Assembly: GCA_018296165.2 (NCBI GenBank)
Contig: JACKQL020000041.1
Coordinates: 372,001 to 436,000 of the forward strand
Reading direction: 5' to 3'
Source of the DNA: Termitomyces sp. T153
Taxonomy: Eukaryota; Basidiomycota; Agaricomycetes; Agaricales; Lyophyllaceae
Length of the DNA: 64,000 nucleotides
Shown here: positions 47,483 through 59,357 of the stretch, one piece after another
How positions within the stretch are numbered: position 1 is the first letter of the stretch
Layout of the letters: each line of letters opens with the position of its first letter
The notes under the pieces: generated by a model
What the model was told of the DNA's origin: nothing
The model's database searches: none
What the model saw: the letters and a program-made list of their open reading frames with translations, nothing else
Program-made: the position numbers and the translations under genes

Positions 47483-48490
47483 ATGGGCCCCAAAGATACC
47501 TATGATGTTTTGACCACAAAACTCACTGTTCCGAAGCTTGCATCTGATGGATTGACCTGGGCATTGTACCAGGAATGTATCATCAATACAATCATGTCAA
47601 AGAAGCTTTGTCAATATGTTGTTGGTACTGCACATAAGCCAGTAGCACTTGTTGAGTGTGATGGCTTCTTCTTCCTGGATGACAACTTGTTGTTCCTGCT
47701 ATTGGACAAACAGCTTGAGGAACATGAGGAAGTTATGGAGGACTGGCTTCAGAAGGAAGCAATGGTTCCTGATATCATCTACATCACTGTTGATCAGTCT
47801 ACATTCCACCAGACCAAAGAGGAAACTACCACCACTGCTATTTGGAAGAAACTCACCTCTATTCATGGCAATAGGGATGCTATGTTTGAGACTGACCTTC
47901 TTGCTCAACTGCAGAACTCACATTTCATCAAAAATAGTGAAGTCATGATGCACAATCATCTCACCAACCTTGTAATCCTTATGGAATGCCTCAATGAAAT
48001 CAACTGTCCTCTCTCTAACACTTCATTTGCCAGTTACATCTGCACCTCCCTGTCCCTCACACCTTCAAATAAACCTCTCCTCATAATGCTCACCACTAAT
48101 GCTCATGTCACTAGAAAGCCTATCCCCAGTCAGGACCTCATTTGGCATATCAATGAGGAAGCCAATAATGCTGCTATCAAAAGCAGCATCAACCAGCATC
48201 ATGAGGCAATGGTTGCAGCTCACACTAAGGCCAAGGGCAAGTCAAAGGATGTAAAAGGGAAGTCAAAGGATGTAAAAGGGAAGTCTAGATCCAGGGGGAA
48301 AGGCAAGAACAAGCATCATTGTAGCAATTGTGGAAAAGATGGACATACCAATGATCAGTGTTTTGGGGAAGGCAGAGGCATGGCAGGCAAGGCACCCAAT
48401 TGGTGGATGAAAAAGCACAAGAGTAAGGGGAAGGATAAGGCAAAGTCAGCTAACACTGCTGAAACTGAGGACAAGAGCAAAGATAATTAA
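47483..48490 (+). CDS. gag: Copia gag (335 codons), in frame with protease after one stop
   Basis: Starts at ATG 47483 (MGPKDTYDVLTTKL), five bases after the LTR. The N-terminal half contains WALYQECIINTI and the gag helical region (AIWKKLTSIHGN) typical of copia gag. A duplicated KGKSKDV and Lys-rich segment precede the CCHC knuckle CSNCGKDGHTNDQC (about 48320-48360). After a TAA at 48488 the same frame continues for over 70 codons into IIVDCGASSHFLPSHDKF, the copia protease active site (D-C-G-A-S). Copia gag and pol are usually one frame, so the TAA is probably a point mutation. This is the longest retro-element frame in the window apart from that stop. Confidence 0.85.
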   Translation: MGPKDTYDVLTTKLTVPKLASDGLTWALYQECIINTIMSKKLCQYVVGTAHKPVALVECDGFFFLDDNLLFLLLDKQLEEHEEVMEDWLQKEAMVPDIIYITVDQSTFHQTKEETTTTAIWKKLTSIHGNRDAMFETDLLAQLQNSHFIKNSEVMMHNHLTNLVILMECLNEINCPLSNTSFASYICTSLSLTPSNKPLLIMLTTNAHVTRKPIPSQDLIWHINEEANNAAIKSSINQHHEAMVAAHTKAKGKSKDVKGKSKDVKGKSRSRGKGKNKHHCSNCGKDGHTNDQCFGEGRGMAGKAPNWWMKKHKSKGKDKAKSANTAETEDKSKDN

Positions 48491-48711
48491 GCTTTTCTCA
48501 CCTTTATCCTCATTGATGCTCTAGATCACCCTGCCAACAAAAATGTCACACTGGCCATCACCTCAAGTCACAGTCATGAGGCTCACACTGCATCTCCCTC
48601 TGCTGGCATAATTGTTGATTGTGGTGCCAGCAGTCACTTCTTGCCATCCCATGATAAGTTCCTGAATTATCAGGAAATCAATTCTGAGCCTGTCTGCACT
48701 GCCAATGGATG
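48491..48711 (+). pseudogene. Copia protease, start only
   Basis: In frame with gag: VDCGASSHFLPSHDKFLN, ending at TANG where element A begins. Integrase and RT are not in the window. Confidence 0.75.
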
Positions 48712-49845
48712 TGTCATGACCTGTTCCCTGGACCCCTGTACATCGCCCAACAAACCCCCATCCCCCCAGAACCTCCCCCAATGCTCCGTCAAACTTCCCC
48801 AGCACTCTGCACCTACTCCAGCTAACTCCAACACATTCTCAGCTAACTCCGACGGCCCCCTGGCCAACTCCGACATCTTCCCTGCAGCTGCTGGCACTTC
48901 CCCTGGATCTCCTGAGCCCCTGGGACCACTCCCCTACCATGCCTGACCTCATTACACATCATTGACTTGACACCCTGGCTCCTCTGACTTACCTTGGAGT
49001 ATCACAACAACCTCAGAATGGACTGCATCAACAATTGATCCCATCAACATATCAATGCAGCCCACCCTCTGGTTATAACTGACACCCATTGACTCCATCA
49101 AGCTCCGCCAAGCCCCACCACCACAGCTGACATTCCCAGAGCTCTCCAGTAGTCAGTATATAAGGTGTAGAGTAGCTCCTTGTACTCTAGTCTTGAGATT
49201 ACCTACCTTACCTGATGTGTTTCTGATTGTTTCTTCTTGTGTTTTGTGTTCCATGTCTCGTTTTCCTTATTCTCAGTCTCCTGGTCTTATCTCATCTCTA
49301 TTCTGTTATCATTTCGTTATTGTTCCATGTCTCCACCTGAATCTATTCTCATTCCTGTCTCATCTCCATCTCATTTCATTCAACTCCATCTCATCTTGTT
49401 CAATTCTGTCTATTGTGTTCAAGTCCTCTTGACCATAATGCCCTCACAAACTCCATGATTATGATTACAAACCTCCAACACTCTTTCACCAACTCTGGAC
49501 CTCACTACATGCTTGGCTCCAAACCCTATCAATCCCCATTGATCCCCCATCAGAACTCTGGCTCTACTCCCATCATTCACATAGCCTCCGCCTCCTCTGC
49601 ACCCGCAATACTCACATATGGACTTATGCCTGAACCCTGCCAAGCCCATCCCCCTTCCCCACAACTCATCCTCTACTCCTCCAGACCTCCCCAGACTTGC
49701 TTGGATCAGTTCCCACTAACTATCCTCACAAGTCCCCAGTGTTTGGAACACCTCCAAGTGCCCAGTTGTCAGTGCAGGGAATCACATCTGCCTAGTAAGG
49801 ACTTGCCCAGTGTAGCTGAGCCCCCATGGTCAGCAGAACCTGACA
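48712..49845 (+). repeat. 5' LTR of A
   Basis: TGTCATGACCTG to CCTGACA, 1134 bp. TATATAAG 49157-49164 and start-site sequence AGTCTTGAGATTA 49189-49201. CG content is intermediate between E2 and B. Confidence 0.92.
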
Positions 49846-49858
49846 TAATCTCAAGACT
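49846..49858 (+). other. Self-priming primer-binding site of A
   Basis: TAATCTCAAGACT immediately after the LTR is the exact 13-nt complement of 49189-49201. Both sides carry the same unusual base compared with B and the solo LTR (GAG/CTC in place of GAT/ATC), i.e. a compensatory pair. Confidence 0.8.
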
Positions 49859-52411
49859 CTACCTTACCCCATTTGTGATGTCCACACATGCCCCACACAC
49901 ACATTTGCCAAACAATTCCGATGTCTATGGTTGACCCATGCCTGGAAACCCTTATGATTCATATGGCCCTGCCCAATTTGCCAAGGCACCCTGAGTTGCA
50001 GATCTGACACCAAGTGTCCCTTCCACTCTGGTTACACCCATACAACAGCTCTCTCCATGGACACCCTCCCCAACACATGCCCAACCCTACACCACTCCCA
50101 CAAACCACCTCCCACCCTTCCCGTACCTTCTCCACCAGCTCCGCTTCCCCACAAAGACCAAACCCAGCATCACCAAGGCTTCACCCAGAACCCCAGCAAC
50201 AATTTGGTCCATTGCTTGACAACTTCTCCAACACTACACAACAGATCATCTGACTTTCACCCACAACCCTCCCCAAGAAAGACCACTCTCCAAGCTAGCC
50301 CTGCCATCAATTGGAATCAAGCTCAACCCAGCAGCCCCACCCACAATAATGCAAGATTCCAAGCCCAATGCTATGCCCCAAATTATAGAACCCACTTCTG
50401 GGATCAGTTAGGACCCCTGGCCAACTCAGCCATCACTTCCACCCAACAAATGAAAGGAGCCCAATGCCTCTGACCTGACCCCAACAACCCCGGAATGAGA
50501 CCAAGGAATCCCCAAGCTTCTAGGCGATCAAGGAAGGAAGAGATATGCACCTCCACCCCAACCCTCAAAGCACAACCCCAAAATTAATAGGGAGAACCAC
50601 AGCACCCTGACTCTTAATAAGGAACAACTCTGGAGTCCCACCCACTACTTCAACACCCCCCCATTCAATCCGGAACCTCTGACATCGAAGATCCTTGATG
50701 CTGACCCTCCCTGCACACCACCATCAGATGTGGACCCCGCCATCAGACTATGCCACCTCCCACAACAAGAACCCCCAGCATAGGAGTCACCCTGCCAGAA
50801 CAAACTATAGGAAAGATGGCCCTATACAAAGTAGTTCCCCGGGGTACTCTAAATTCACTGACATGTTCATATCAGGGAGGGAGAAGCCCCACCATCATCC
50901 CAGAGACTGTCGATCAACCCACTCAAATGTTCTGATGACCCAAAGAGCATATGCTCCAGCATCCTTGGAGGACTTTCCTGCCAGGATTGACAACTCAAAT
51001 AACACTGCACCAACTCAAAGTTGCCCCGATCCACCCCTCTGACCCACTCTGGACCCTAGCAACACAACTCCAGGGCCCCCACTTTGACTCCGACATCCAA
51101 CCAAGGGGACCTATGATGCCAGCTCAACAATGAGGCCCCTGTAGCTCCTACCCCACAAGCATAAATCACTGACCACTAGCTCCATACAACCCTGCCCCTA
51201 TGCCAGAAGATGTTTATCAAGCAGGGACCACACCAATAGAGTACCCAGAAACAAACCCCTATGAAGTAATCTCTCCAGAGTACCCTAAAGTTGCTGATGC
51301 CTTCCCCAAGAAGCAAGCAGTGCTTCTCCCCATTGCCACCCACCCCAAATCAACATCTAAAAACTGGCAAAGGATGTCACATGCCGCAATCCCACCCTTA
51401 GAGTCCCAGCCCTGCCACCATCCCACTCCCCTCCCCCAACGTAAAATGCTCCCCAAGAAGAGAATAGACTCTAGGACCCTCAAAGTAGCTCCCCCCCAAA
51501 ATTCACAACACCTCTGGCAAATCCAACCACACCTGACAGAGACCAACCCTGAAGCCAAGAATAATGAAGTGGCCCCACCAACTCCGCCCCAACAATTAAG
51601 GGACCAATGATGCCCTCCAAAGAAGTGACCAACCCCCACCCACATTTGCAACAACCTCTGGACCACTCCAGAGCATGAATGAAGAATTGCCCCAACCCTG
51701 CCATGACTCTTGGGGGGTCCAAACCAATGCTCCCCTGTGACTGACTTCCCTGCCACCCCCCAACAATCATGAATGACCATCTCCCCCCAATGCAGCAAAT
51801 ATTTTGCACAGAGGGACAATGGCCAGACTCACCCAAAACCTCAAAAGGCAGCTAGACCTGCTCCCCCCATCCAAGCTTGGCTCCAGGAGCCACCACCACT
51901 CTTATACAACAACTCCACTGCTCAGTGAGGAAAACCCCCACTCTGGAGCTCCCCCTCTGGTTCATGACACAACCCCACCAACAAGTTAAGACCCAATCCC
52001 AACCTCTACATTGACCCTGGACCCCTGGTACTCATGCTTGGAACAGTGGACTGACAAAATGCGCCTCGGACCCCTTTCTCCACCCCACACTACCCCCAAA
52101 GCCAATACAACCAATAAACCCCACACCAAGTGACCCTTGTGTTGACTCCAGACTGCTAACTTTTTCCCTGATGAAAGAAACACCTACCCCCTAGAAGGAA
52201 CAACCCACAGGATGAGCCCCCAAAGCATCTCTGCTGGGGTGAGCCATTCCCCAACTGACCCCTGTGCTGCTCTCACCCAAAGAAGCATCCACCAATACAA
52301 CTCCAACAGCCCTCCAAACTCTAGGGAGGTCAGAAATACATAAGGCCCCTCTGCCCGTCTCTGGACTTACCCTTGGCCAGGAAAGCAATGTCACATAGAT
52401 GACCTAGAACC
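49859..52411 (+). other. Pro-rich sense region of A
   Basis: The region is C/A-rich and aligns with the reverse complement of 55700-58140 in B. Short frames such as 51200-51610 (MPEDVYQAGTTPIEYPETN) read in sense orientation but none is intact in both copies. It occupies the place that gag and protease hold in E1. It may be a decayed gag or a non-coding spacer. Confidence 0.45.
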
Positions 52412-53596
52412 TGTCAGGTTCTGCTGACCCCGGGGGCTCAGCTGCACTGGGTGAGTCCTTACTAGGTGGGTGTGATCCCCTTGCACTGGCAACCAAACAC
52501 TCGAAAGCATTCTGGGCACTGATGGCTTGTGCGGATAGGATAGTCGGCGGGATGTGATCTGGACAGGTCCAGGGAAGTCCGGAGAAGTTGGATTGTGAGG
52601 AAATGGGACAGGCTTGGTGGGGTTCAGGCAGAAGACTGTATGGAAGATTCATGGATGCGAAGGAGTAGGTGGCTACGTGATCAATGGAAGCAGAGCCGGG
52701 GTTTGATGGAAGATCAATTGGAGTTGATGGAGTCTGGGACTGAGCAAAGAGCGAGGTTTGGACCTGGTGAAAGAGTGTCGGGATTTGTAATCATAATCAC
52801 GGAGTTTGTGAGGTTGTTAAGTTTGAGGAAGACTTGGGCACAATGGTCAGACGGAGTCACTGAGACAGCATCGGACAAAATGAGATAGGTCGATATGGAA
52901 CAAGAGTAGATTCGAGTGGAGATACGAAACGATGACGAGAATAATAATAAAATGGAGACAAGACAAGACCGGGAGACTGAGATAAGACTGGGAGACTGAG
53001 ATAAGACCAGGAGACTGAGAGTAAGGAAAACAAAACACAAAACACAAAACACAAGAAGGAAACAATCAGACCATAGGTAACATTAAGCAATATCAAGACT
53101 AGAGTACAAAGAGCTACTTGACATCTTATATACTGACTACCGGAGAACTTCGGGGTATGTTGGCTGTGGCAGCGGGGCTTGGCAGAGCTCGATGGAGTGG
53201 GCAGGTGTTGGTTGTGATCAAGGGTCAGGCCACGCTGATACATTGATGGGATCATTTGGGAATGCGGGTCACCCCAAGGTTGTCATGATACTCTGAAATG
53301 GGTTGGAGGAACCAGGGTGTTGAGTTGATGATGGGTGGCGAAGATTGGGAACAGCAGGGGTGGTTCTCGGGGTTCGGAAGATCCAGGGTAAGTGTCAGTG
53401 GCTGTGGGGAAGGCATCAAAGTTGGCCAGGGGGCCATTGGAGTTAGCCGGGCAGGCATTGGAGTTAGCTGAGGTTGCATCGGGGCTAACCAAAATAGGCG
53501 CAGGGCATGGGTGGAAGTTCAGTGGAGCGTTGGGGTTTTTGGGGGATCGGGAGGTTGCTGGATGATGTGCGGGGGTCCAGGGGATGGGTCATGACA
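52412..53596 (-). repeat. 3' LTR of B
   Basis: Minus strand TGTCATGACCC to CCTGACA. TATA box 53125-53132 and start-site sequence 53088-53100 (minus). Confidence 0.95.
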
Positions 53597-53609
53597 TCAC
53601 CCCCCCTTC
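53597..53609 (-). other. Polypurine tract of B
   Basis: Minus strand GAAGGGGGGGTGA immediately before the 3' LTR. Confidence 0.85.
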
Positions 53610-53808
53610 AGCGTCAAGACCCTTCGAGACGCGGGGAGCAGGACAGGGATCAGCAGGGTGTGGGAGTTGAAGCCAAGCAATATTGATCAGTCCGCAGTGA
53701 GTGATAGCGGCATGGGAGACAAAGTCGAAGCACAGTCGCCACTTCATCAGGGTTCTCTTTAATCAATTAAAAGCCTTGGACGTACCCTGGGATTTCCCAA
53801 ATTTCATC

Positions 53809-54993
53809 ATGTCTTCCCCCAGCATTCCAGTAGTCTCTCCCACTGATTTGGATGAGGTGGTGGTGTACAACAGTGGGGGAGAGGAGTTTGAGCATCGGCA
53901 CTGCGCTAGTGTCAGGGACCGGAGTCGTAAGTGGTGTCAACTTGTCTTCTCAGGATGACTGATGGGGTTTTTGTAGAGTCGTCCGTGGTGGTAGTGGTGG
54001 ATTTTCCAGGGGTCCTGAAGCAGACCAAGTTTTGTCCCACATTGCTGAAGGAGGGGAGCATGGGGCAGTCTGCGGGGAAGGCGGGGCTTTTTCGGGGTGA
54101 TCAGGGAAAGGGGGCATCTTCAGCAGTGATTTGTGGGAAGCGTCAAACCTCCCTGCCCTCAGGAGCGGGACCCAGCAAGAGGCTGTGTGGGCATGAGCCA
54201 TCGGCAGGGCCTCCGGAGTCTCTCCTCTTTTCTCCTACTCCAGGCATTCCCTTGGAATGGTCGTCAAGTCCCCCCACACCTATTCCTTTGATCACAGAGG
54301 TCTTCCTTCGCAAGCAGGTGGAGGCTTTGACGATGTCATTGGCAGTACAGGAGGGTGAACTCCAACGGGCGAGGGAGGACCATGATGTGGCACGGATGGA
54401 GAAAGAGGCGATGGAGCAGGAGAGGAACACATTGGTGCGCGTGGCAACAGAGCGAGTGTTAGAGGTGCGGGGCTTGCAGGAGCATCTGATGCAGATGGAG
54501 GGGCAGCCTGCGGGGGAAGTGGAGGGGCGGGGACAAGTTCCAGAGGGGGATGTGCTATGGGCAGAGCTGGAGGTGGTAAGGCGGAGGGAGGACTAGTTGG
54601 CCAATGAGGCCACTTCGAGGCATGCGGGAATCCTCTGTGAGTTGTCTCTTGTTCCTCCGTTCGTTACTGACGGTTCATTTTCTGGGTTTAGGCTGGGTGT
54701 GGGAGCATCAGGTCCTCTTGGATGGTCCCTCCATGGCATTTGCATTGATTCAGGACGGGTTGGTGCAGGGGTCCATGGTTCAGCCTCTGGAGTTACAGCA
54801 GGGGATGGCGCAGTTGGAGAGGTTGCTGGCAGGGCATCAGTGATGCAATGCAGTGGCCCCGGGGTCGTGGTGGGAGGTGGCAGCTGACACGGGGGAGGCA
54901 TTGCCGGGGTTGGCAGAGGTCTTAGCAGTGGTGCAGGCCCAGATGGAAGTTGACCTGGGGATAGGGTTGCTGGGGGGTCCAGGGAGGGAGTGA
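53809..54993 (+). pseudogene. Antisense cargo gene of B: spliced coiled-coil protein with two nonsense mutations
   Basis: It runs opposite to the B LTRs. Exons 53809-53926, 53977-54636 and 54692-54993 join in frame for 360 codons. Intron 1 is 50 bp (GTAAGT, CTGAT branch, TTTGTAG) and intron 2 is 55 bp (GTGAGT...TTTAG). The protein starts MSSPSIPVVSPTDLDE; after a low-complexity part with GAGPSKRL comes a charged, heptad-like helix VFLRKQVEALTMSLAVQEGE to LEVRGLQEHLMQMEGQ (about 54300-54500), then a W(V/R)EHQVLLD region shared with A. TAG at 54594 and TGA at 54841 stand where A has TGG: both are G-to-A changes. Promoter and function unknown. The Cys cluster of E1 and D is absent here. Confidence 0.7.
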
Positions 54994-57900
54994 GGTGGGT
55001 GCGGGCCCCATTTCTTGTTGCCCTCGGACTTGCTGCCTCCCTTGCCTTTTGTATATATATAATTTTTGTATGCGAACATGTCCTTTTCTTAGTCCCTGGG
55101 CGTGTGAAGTGAGGTTTTAGTTTATAGGAGGGCGAAGTAAGCAAAACATGCAGGGGTGTGAGAGGGAGTTGAATCCCTAGTGAATCCAGAGGCGGGGGTT
55201 ACGCCTGCTAGTGCCGTCTGTGCTGGCTAGTCCTGGGGTTTGTCAGGACAGGGCAGGGCATCGCAGGGAGGGCTCCCGAGGTTCAGCGGAGTTGGTGGGA
55301 GTTCTCCAGTGGAGTTCCGTGGCATTTCAGGGTGGTGTTATTGAGTTCGATTCTCAGAATTTCTGACCAGGAGTGTAGGGGTTTTCTTTAGTCTGTGGCG
55401 GGGATGTGCGCCATGTTGGTACCAGAGGGCAGACCTTCAAATCTTTCATGGGTGTCCAGTGGGTTCAGGGCTTTGGTTTTCTTGGCAGTGCAGTTGGTGG
55501 GGGGGACGGAGGTCTTCCTGTGATCTGGCCCTTATGCCAGCGCTGGTGGCAAAGGCAGCGGGGGCCCTCTTCATTGGTGGGGGTCAGGTGGGCAAGGTTC
55601 ATCCTCATGGCATAGTTGGTCCGGGTCAAGGTCGTGTTCCGGAGTATTGCGTCTGTGGGCAGGCATGTTTGGGTGGTGCTTTGGTGTGCTCTGGAGTGTC
55701 GATGACCGAGGGGGCAGGGTGTGGGGTGATCAGTCCCAACCAGTTCCTTTGGGTCCAGAGCTGAAATCTGAGGTTCCAGGTCATCTACATGATATTGCTT
55801 TCCTGACCAAAGGTAAGTCCCGAGACGGACAGAGGGATCTTACGTATTTCTGACACTCCCTCAAGTTTGGAGGTCTGTTGGAGTTCTGTTGGTGGATGTT
55901 TCTTTTGGGCAGGGGCAGCGCAGGGGTTGGTTGGGGGATGGCTCGCCTCAGTGGAGGTGTTTCGGGGCTCATTCCGAGGGTTGTTCCTTCCTGGGGGTCG
56001 GTGGTTCCTTCATTGGGGAAGAAGTGAGCAGTCCCAAAGTCAACACAAGGGTCACTCAGTGGGGGTTTGTTGGTTGTGTTGGCTTTGGGGGAGGTGGTTT
56101 GAGGTGCACTTTGTCAGTCCACAGTTCCAAGCGTGAGTACCAGGGATCAGGAGCTGATGCGGGGGTTGGGGTTGGGTCTTAACTTGCAAGTGGGGTTGTG
56201 TCATGAATCAGAGGGGGAGCTCCAGAGTGGGGTTTTTTTTGCAGAGCAGCAGAGTTGTCATGCAGGAGTGGTGGTGGCTCCTAGAGCTGAGCTTGGATGG
56301 GAGAAGATGGTTGTTCACGATTGTTGGGGGGGTGGCAGGGAAGTCAGTCGTGGGGAGGCACTGGAGTGGGACTCCCCGGAAGTCATGGCAGGGTTGAGGC
56401 AACTCCTCATTCATGCTCTGGAGCAGCCCAGAGATTGTTGCAAATGCGGGGGTGGCAGTGGGGAGAGGCACCGCTTGCTTCTTGGGGAAAGGCATCAGCA
56501 ACCTTTAGGGTACTCTGAGAGATTACTTTGCATGTGGCCTGCTTCTGGGTACTCCAAAGAGGGTACTTTGTATGTGGCCTGCTTCTGGGTGCTCCGGTGA
56601 TGTGGTCCCTGTTTGACAGACATACTCTGGCATAGGAGCAGGATTCGGAGCAGGTGGTGATTTATGTCACAGAGTTGGGGCTACCAGGGCATCATTGTTG
56701 GGCTGGCGCCATGAGTCCCCTCAATCAAATGTCATAGTTGGGGTGGAGGCCCTGGAGTCATGTTGCCAGGGTCCGGAGCTGTGTCGAGGGGTTTGGAGGG
56801 GGTCGGAGGGGTGGGTCAGGCAGTTTTGGGCTGGTGCAGGGTTGTTTGGGTCGTTGAGCTGGGGGAGGTCCTTTAAGGATATCGGAGCATATGCCCTTTG
56901 GGTCATCAGGTCGCTTGAATGGCCGATCGACGTTCTCTAGATGATGGTGGGGCTTCTCCCTCCCTTATATGAACACATCAGCAAATTCAAAGTACTTAGG
57001 GGAACTACTTCGTATAGGGTCCTTTTTCCTATAGTTAGTTCAGGGTGGCTCCTATGCTGGGGGTTCCTTCATGGGAGGTGGCAGAGTCTGGTGGTGGAGT
57101 TTAGGTTCGGGGGTGGCATGCAGGGAGGTTTGGTGTCCAGGGTCCTCATTGTCAGGGGTTCTGGATTGTGTGGGGGAAGGTGGTGAAATAGCGGTGCTGT
57201 CCGGAGTTGTCCCTTGTCGAGAGTTGGGGTGCTGTGGTCCTCCTCGTTAACTTTGGGGCTGTGCTTTAGGTGGCGGAGTGATTCTTTTCCTGACTGTCTA
57301 GAGGCTCGGAGATGTCTTGGTCTTGTTTCAGGGTTGTCGGGGTTGAGTCGGAGGTGTCAGGGCCCCTTTATTTGTTGGGCGGAGGTGACAGCCAAATCGA
57401 CTGAAGTCCAGAAGCAGGTTCTGGGGTTGGAGCATAGCCTAGGTCTGGGGCTCTTGCTCTGTTGTTGGGGTTGTTGGGTTTGAGCTTGATTTCGATGGTT
57501 TCGGGGCTAGTTGTTGGAGGGCGTAGTTCCTTGGGAGTGATCGGGGTGAGGGTTGGGTGGTCAATGGTAGGGTTTGGTGATGTTGTTGGTGATTAGTCAC
57601 ATTTGTCAGTCTATGGGGTTGCTAGTGGGTCGGTGGATCCACAGGCGGGCTTTGGAGAAGCACGTTCTCAGCGGTCTCATTGTGGCTGGCGATCCTTCGC
57701 ACAATAGGTGACGGTTTCACGGCTGGTTGGCATTATTGTTTGTCGGAGGGTTGGCACAGTGCCAGAGACTTTGTTGCTCATTTGGTTGGATGGTTGCCAG
57801 GCTTTGGAATGCTGTTCTTTGGGTGATGTTGGGGTCAACTTTGTGTGAGGGAACGGAGTTGATGGAGAGGGTAAGGGTGGGGTGGGGGATGATTTGACAG

Positions 57901-58143
57901 TTTGCATGAGGGGTTGGGGGTTGGGTGTGAGTTGGGGAGGGTGTCCGTGGGGGGAGCCATTGTATGGATGTAACTGGAGTGGAGGGGACATTTGGTGTTG
58001 GATCTGCAACTCATTGTGCCTCAGCAAATTGGGCAGGGCTGTATGAATCATAAGGGTTTCCAGGCATGGGTAGACCATAGACATTGGAGTTATTTGATTG
58101 TGTGTGTGGAGATAATGTGGGCATCACAGATGGGGAAAGGTAG
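54994..58143 (-). other. Pro-rich sense region of B with poly(A)-like zone
   Basis: Plus-strand TGTATATATATAATTTTTGTATG near 55050 is a plausible terminator for the antisense gene. Beyond it the minus strand is C/A-rich with short sense frames, the longest near the LTR at 57677-58084 (starts MSMVYPCLETLMIH). No motif is recognised; its mate in A is equally broken. Confidence 0.45.
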
Positions 58144-58156
58144 AGTCTTGATATTA
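58144..58156 (-). other. Self-priming primer-binding site of B
   Basis: Minus strand TAATATCAAGACT next to the 5' LTR. It pairs with the start-site sequence at 58828-58840 at 12 of 13 positions. Confidence 0.75.
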
Positions 58157-59357
58157 TGTCAGGTTCCGCTGACCCTGGGGGCTCAGGTGCACTGGGCAAG
58201 TCCTTACTAAGCGGGCGTGATCCCCTTGCACTGGCAACCAAACACTCAAAAGTGTTCTGGGCACTGATGGCTTGTGTGGATAGTCAGCGGGATGTGATCT
58301 GGACAGGTCCGGGGAAGTCCGGAGAAGTTGGATTATGAGGAAATGGGACGGGCTTGGCGGGGTTCAGGCAGAAGACCGTATGGAAGATTTGTGGATGCAA
58401 AGGAGTAGGCGGCTACACAATCAATGGAAGTGGAGCCAGGGTTTGATGGAAGATCAATTGGAGTTGATGGAGTCTGGGACTGAGCGAAGAGCGAGGTTTG
58501 GACCTGGTGAAAGAGTGTCGGGATTTGTAATCGTAATCATGGAGTTTGTGAGGTTGTTAAGTTTGAGGAAGACTTGGGCACAATGGTCGGATGGAGTCAC
58601 TGAGACAGTGTCAGATGAAATGAGATAGGTCGATATGGAACAAGAGTAGATTTGAGTGGAGATACAAAATGATGACGAGAATAATAATAAAATGGAGACA
58701 AGACAAGACCAGGAGACTGAGATAAGACTGGGAGACTGAGATAAGACTGGGAGACTGAGAGTAAGGAAAACAAAACACAAAACACAAAACACAAGAAGGA
58801 AACAATCAGACCATAGGTAACATTAAGCAATATCAAGACTAGAGTACAAAGAGCTACTTGACATCTTATATACTGACTACCAGAGAACTTCGGGGTATGT
58901 TGGCTGTGGCAGCGGGGCTTGGCAGAGCTCGATGGAGTGGGCAGGTGTTGGTTGTGATCAAGGGTCAGGCCGCGCTGATACATTGATGGGATCATTTGGG
59001 AATGCGGGTCACCCCAAGGTTGTCATGATACTCTGAAATGGGTTGGAGGAACCAGGGTGTTGAGTTGATGATGGGTGGTGAAGATTGGGAACAGCGGGGG
59101 TGGTTCTCAGGGTTCGGGAGATCCAGGGTAAGTGTCAGTGGCTGTGGGGAAGGCGTTGAAGTTGGCCAGGGGGCCATTGGAGTTAGCCGGGGAGGCATCG
59201 GAGTTAGCCAGGGAGGCATCAGAGTCTGCCGAGGTTGTGTCAGGGCTAACTGAAATAGGCGCGGGGCATGGGTGGAAGTTCGGTGGAGTGTCGGGGTTTT
59301 TGGGGGATTGGGAGGTTGCTGGATGATGTGCAGGGGTCCAGGGGACAGGTCGTGACA
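58157..59357 (-). repeat. 5' LTR of B
   Basis: Minus strand TGTCACGACCTG to CCTGACA, 1201 bp. TATA box 58865-58872, start-site sequence 58828-58840, the same 32-bp spacing as in A, E2 and the solo LTR. Confidence 0.95.

Larger units (their letters stand above)
47191..48711 (+). mobile_element. Ty1/copia element, 5' part, interrupted by A
   Basis: It is inserted in E2 gag; left flank GAAGA. It consists of a short LTR (47191-47478), GGTTATGGG next to the LTR as a possible primer site, gag from 47483 and the start of protease, cut at 48711 by element A. The remainder lies beyond the window. Confidence 0.75.
52412..59357 (-). mobile_element. Complete non-autonomous LTR element B, target duplication GAACC
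   Basis: GAACC lies at 52407-52411 and 59358-59362. 3' LTR 52412-53596, polypurine tract 53597-53609, antisense cargo gene 53809-54993, Pro-rich region to 58143, primer site 58144-58156, 5' LTR 58157-59357. Total 6.95 kb. The two LTRs are nearly identical by eye, differing mainly at CG sites, so this is the youngest insertion in the nest. RT, RNase H, integrase and gag are absent; mobility would need proteins from elsewhere. Confidence 0.95.

Noticed and set aside
54593..55144. 183-codon Pro-rich frame on the minus strand of B
   Set aside because: Shadow of the antisense gene for the same reason; Pro/Thr-rich reading results from the G-rich coding strand.
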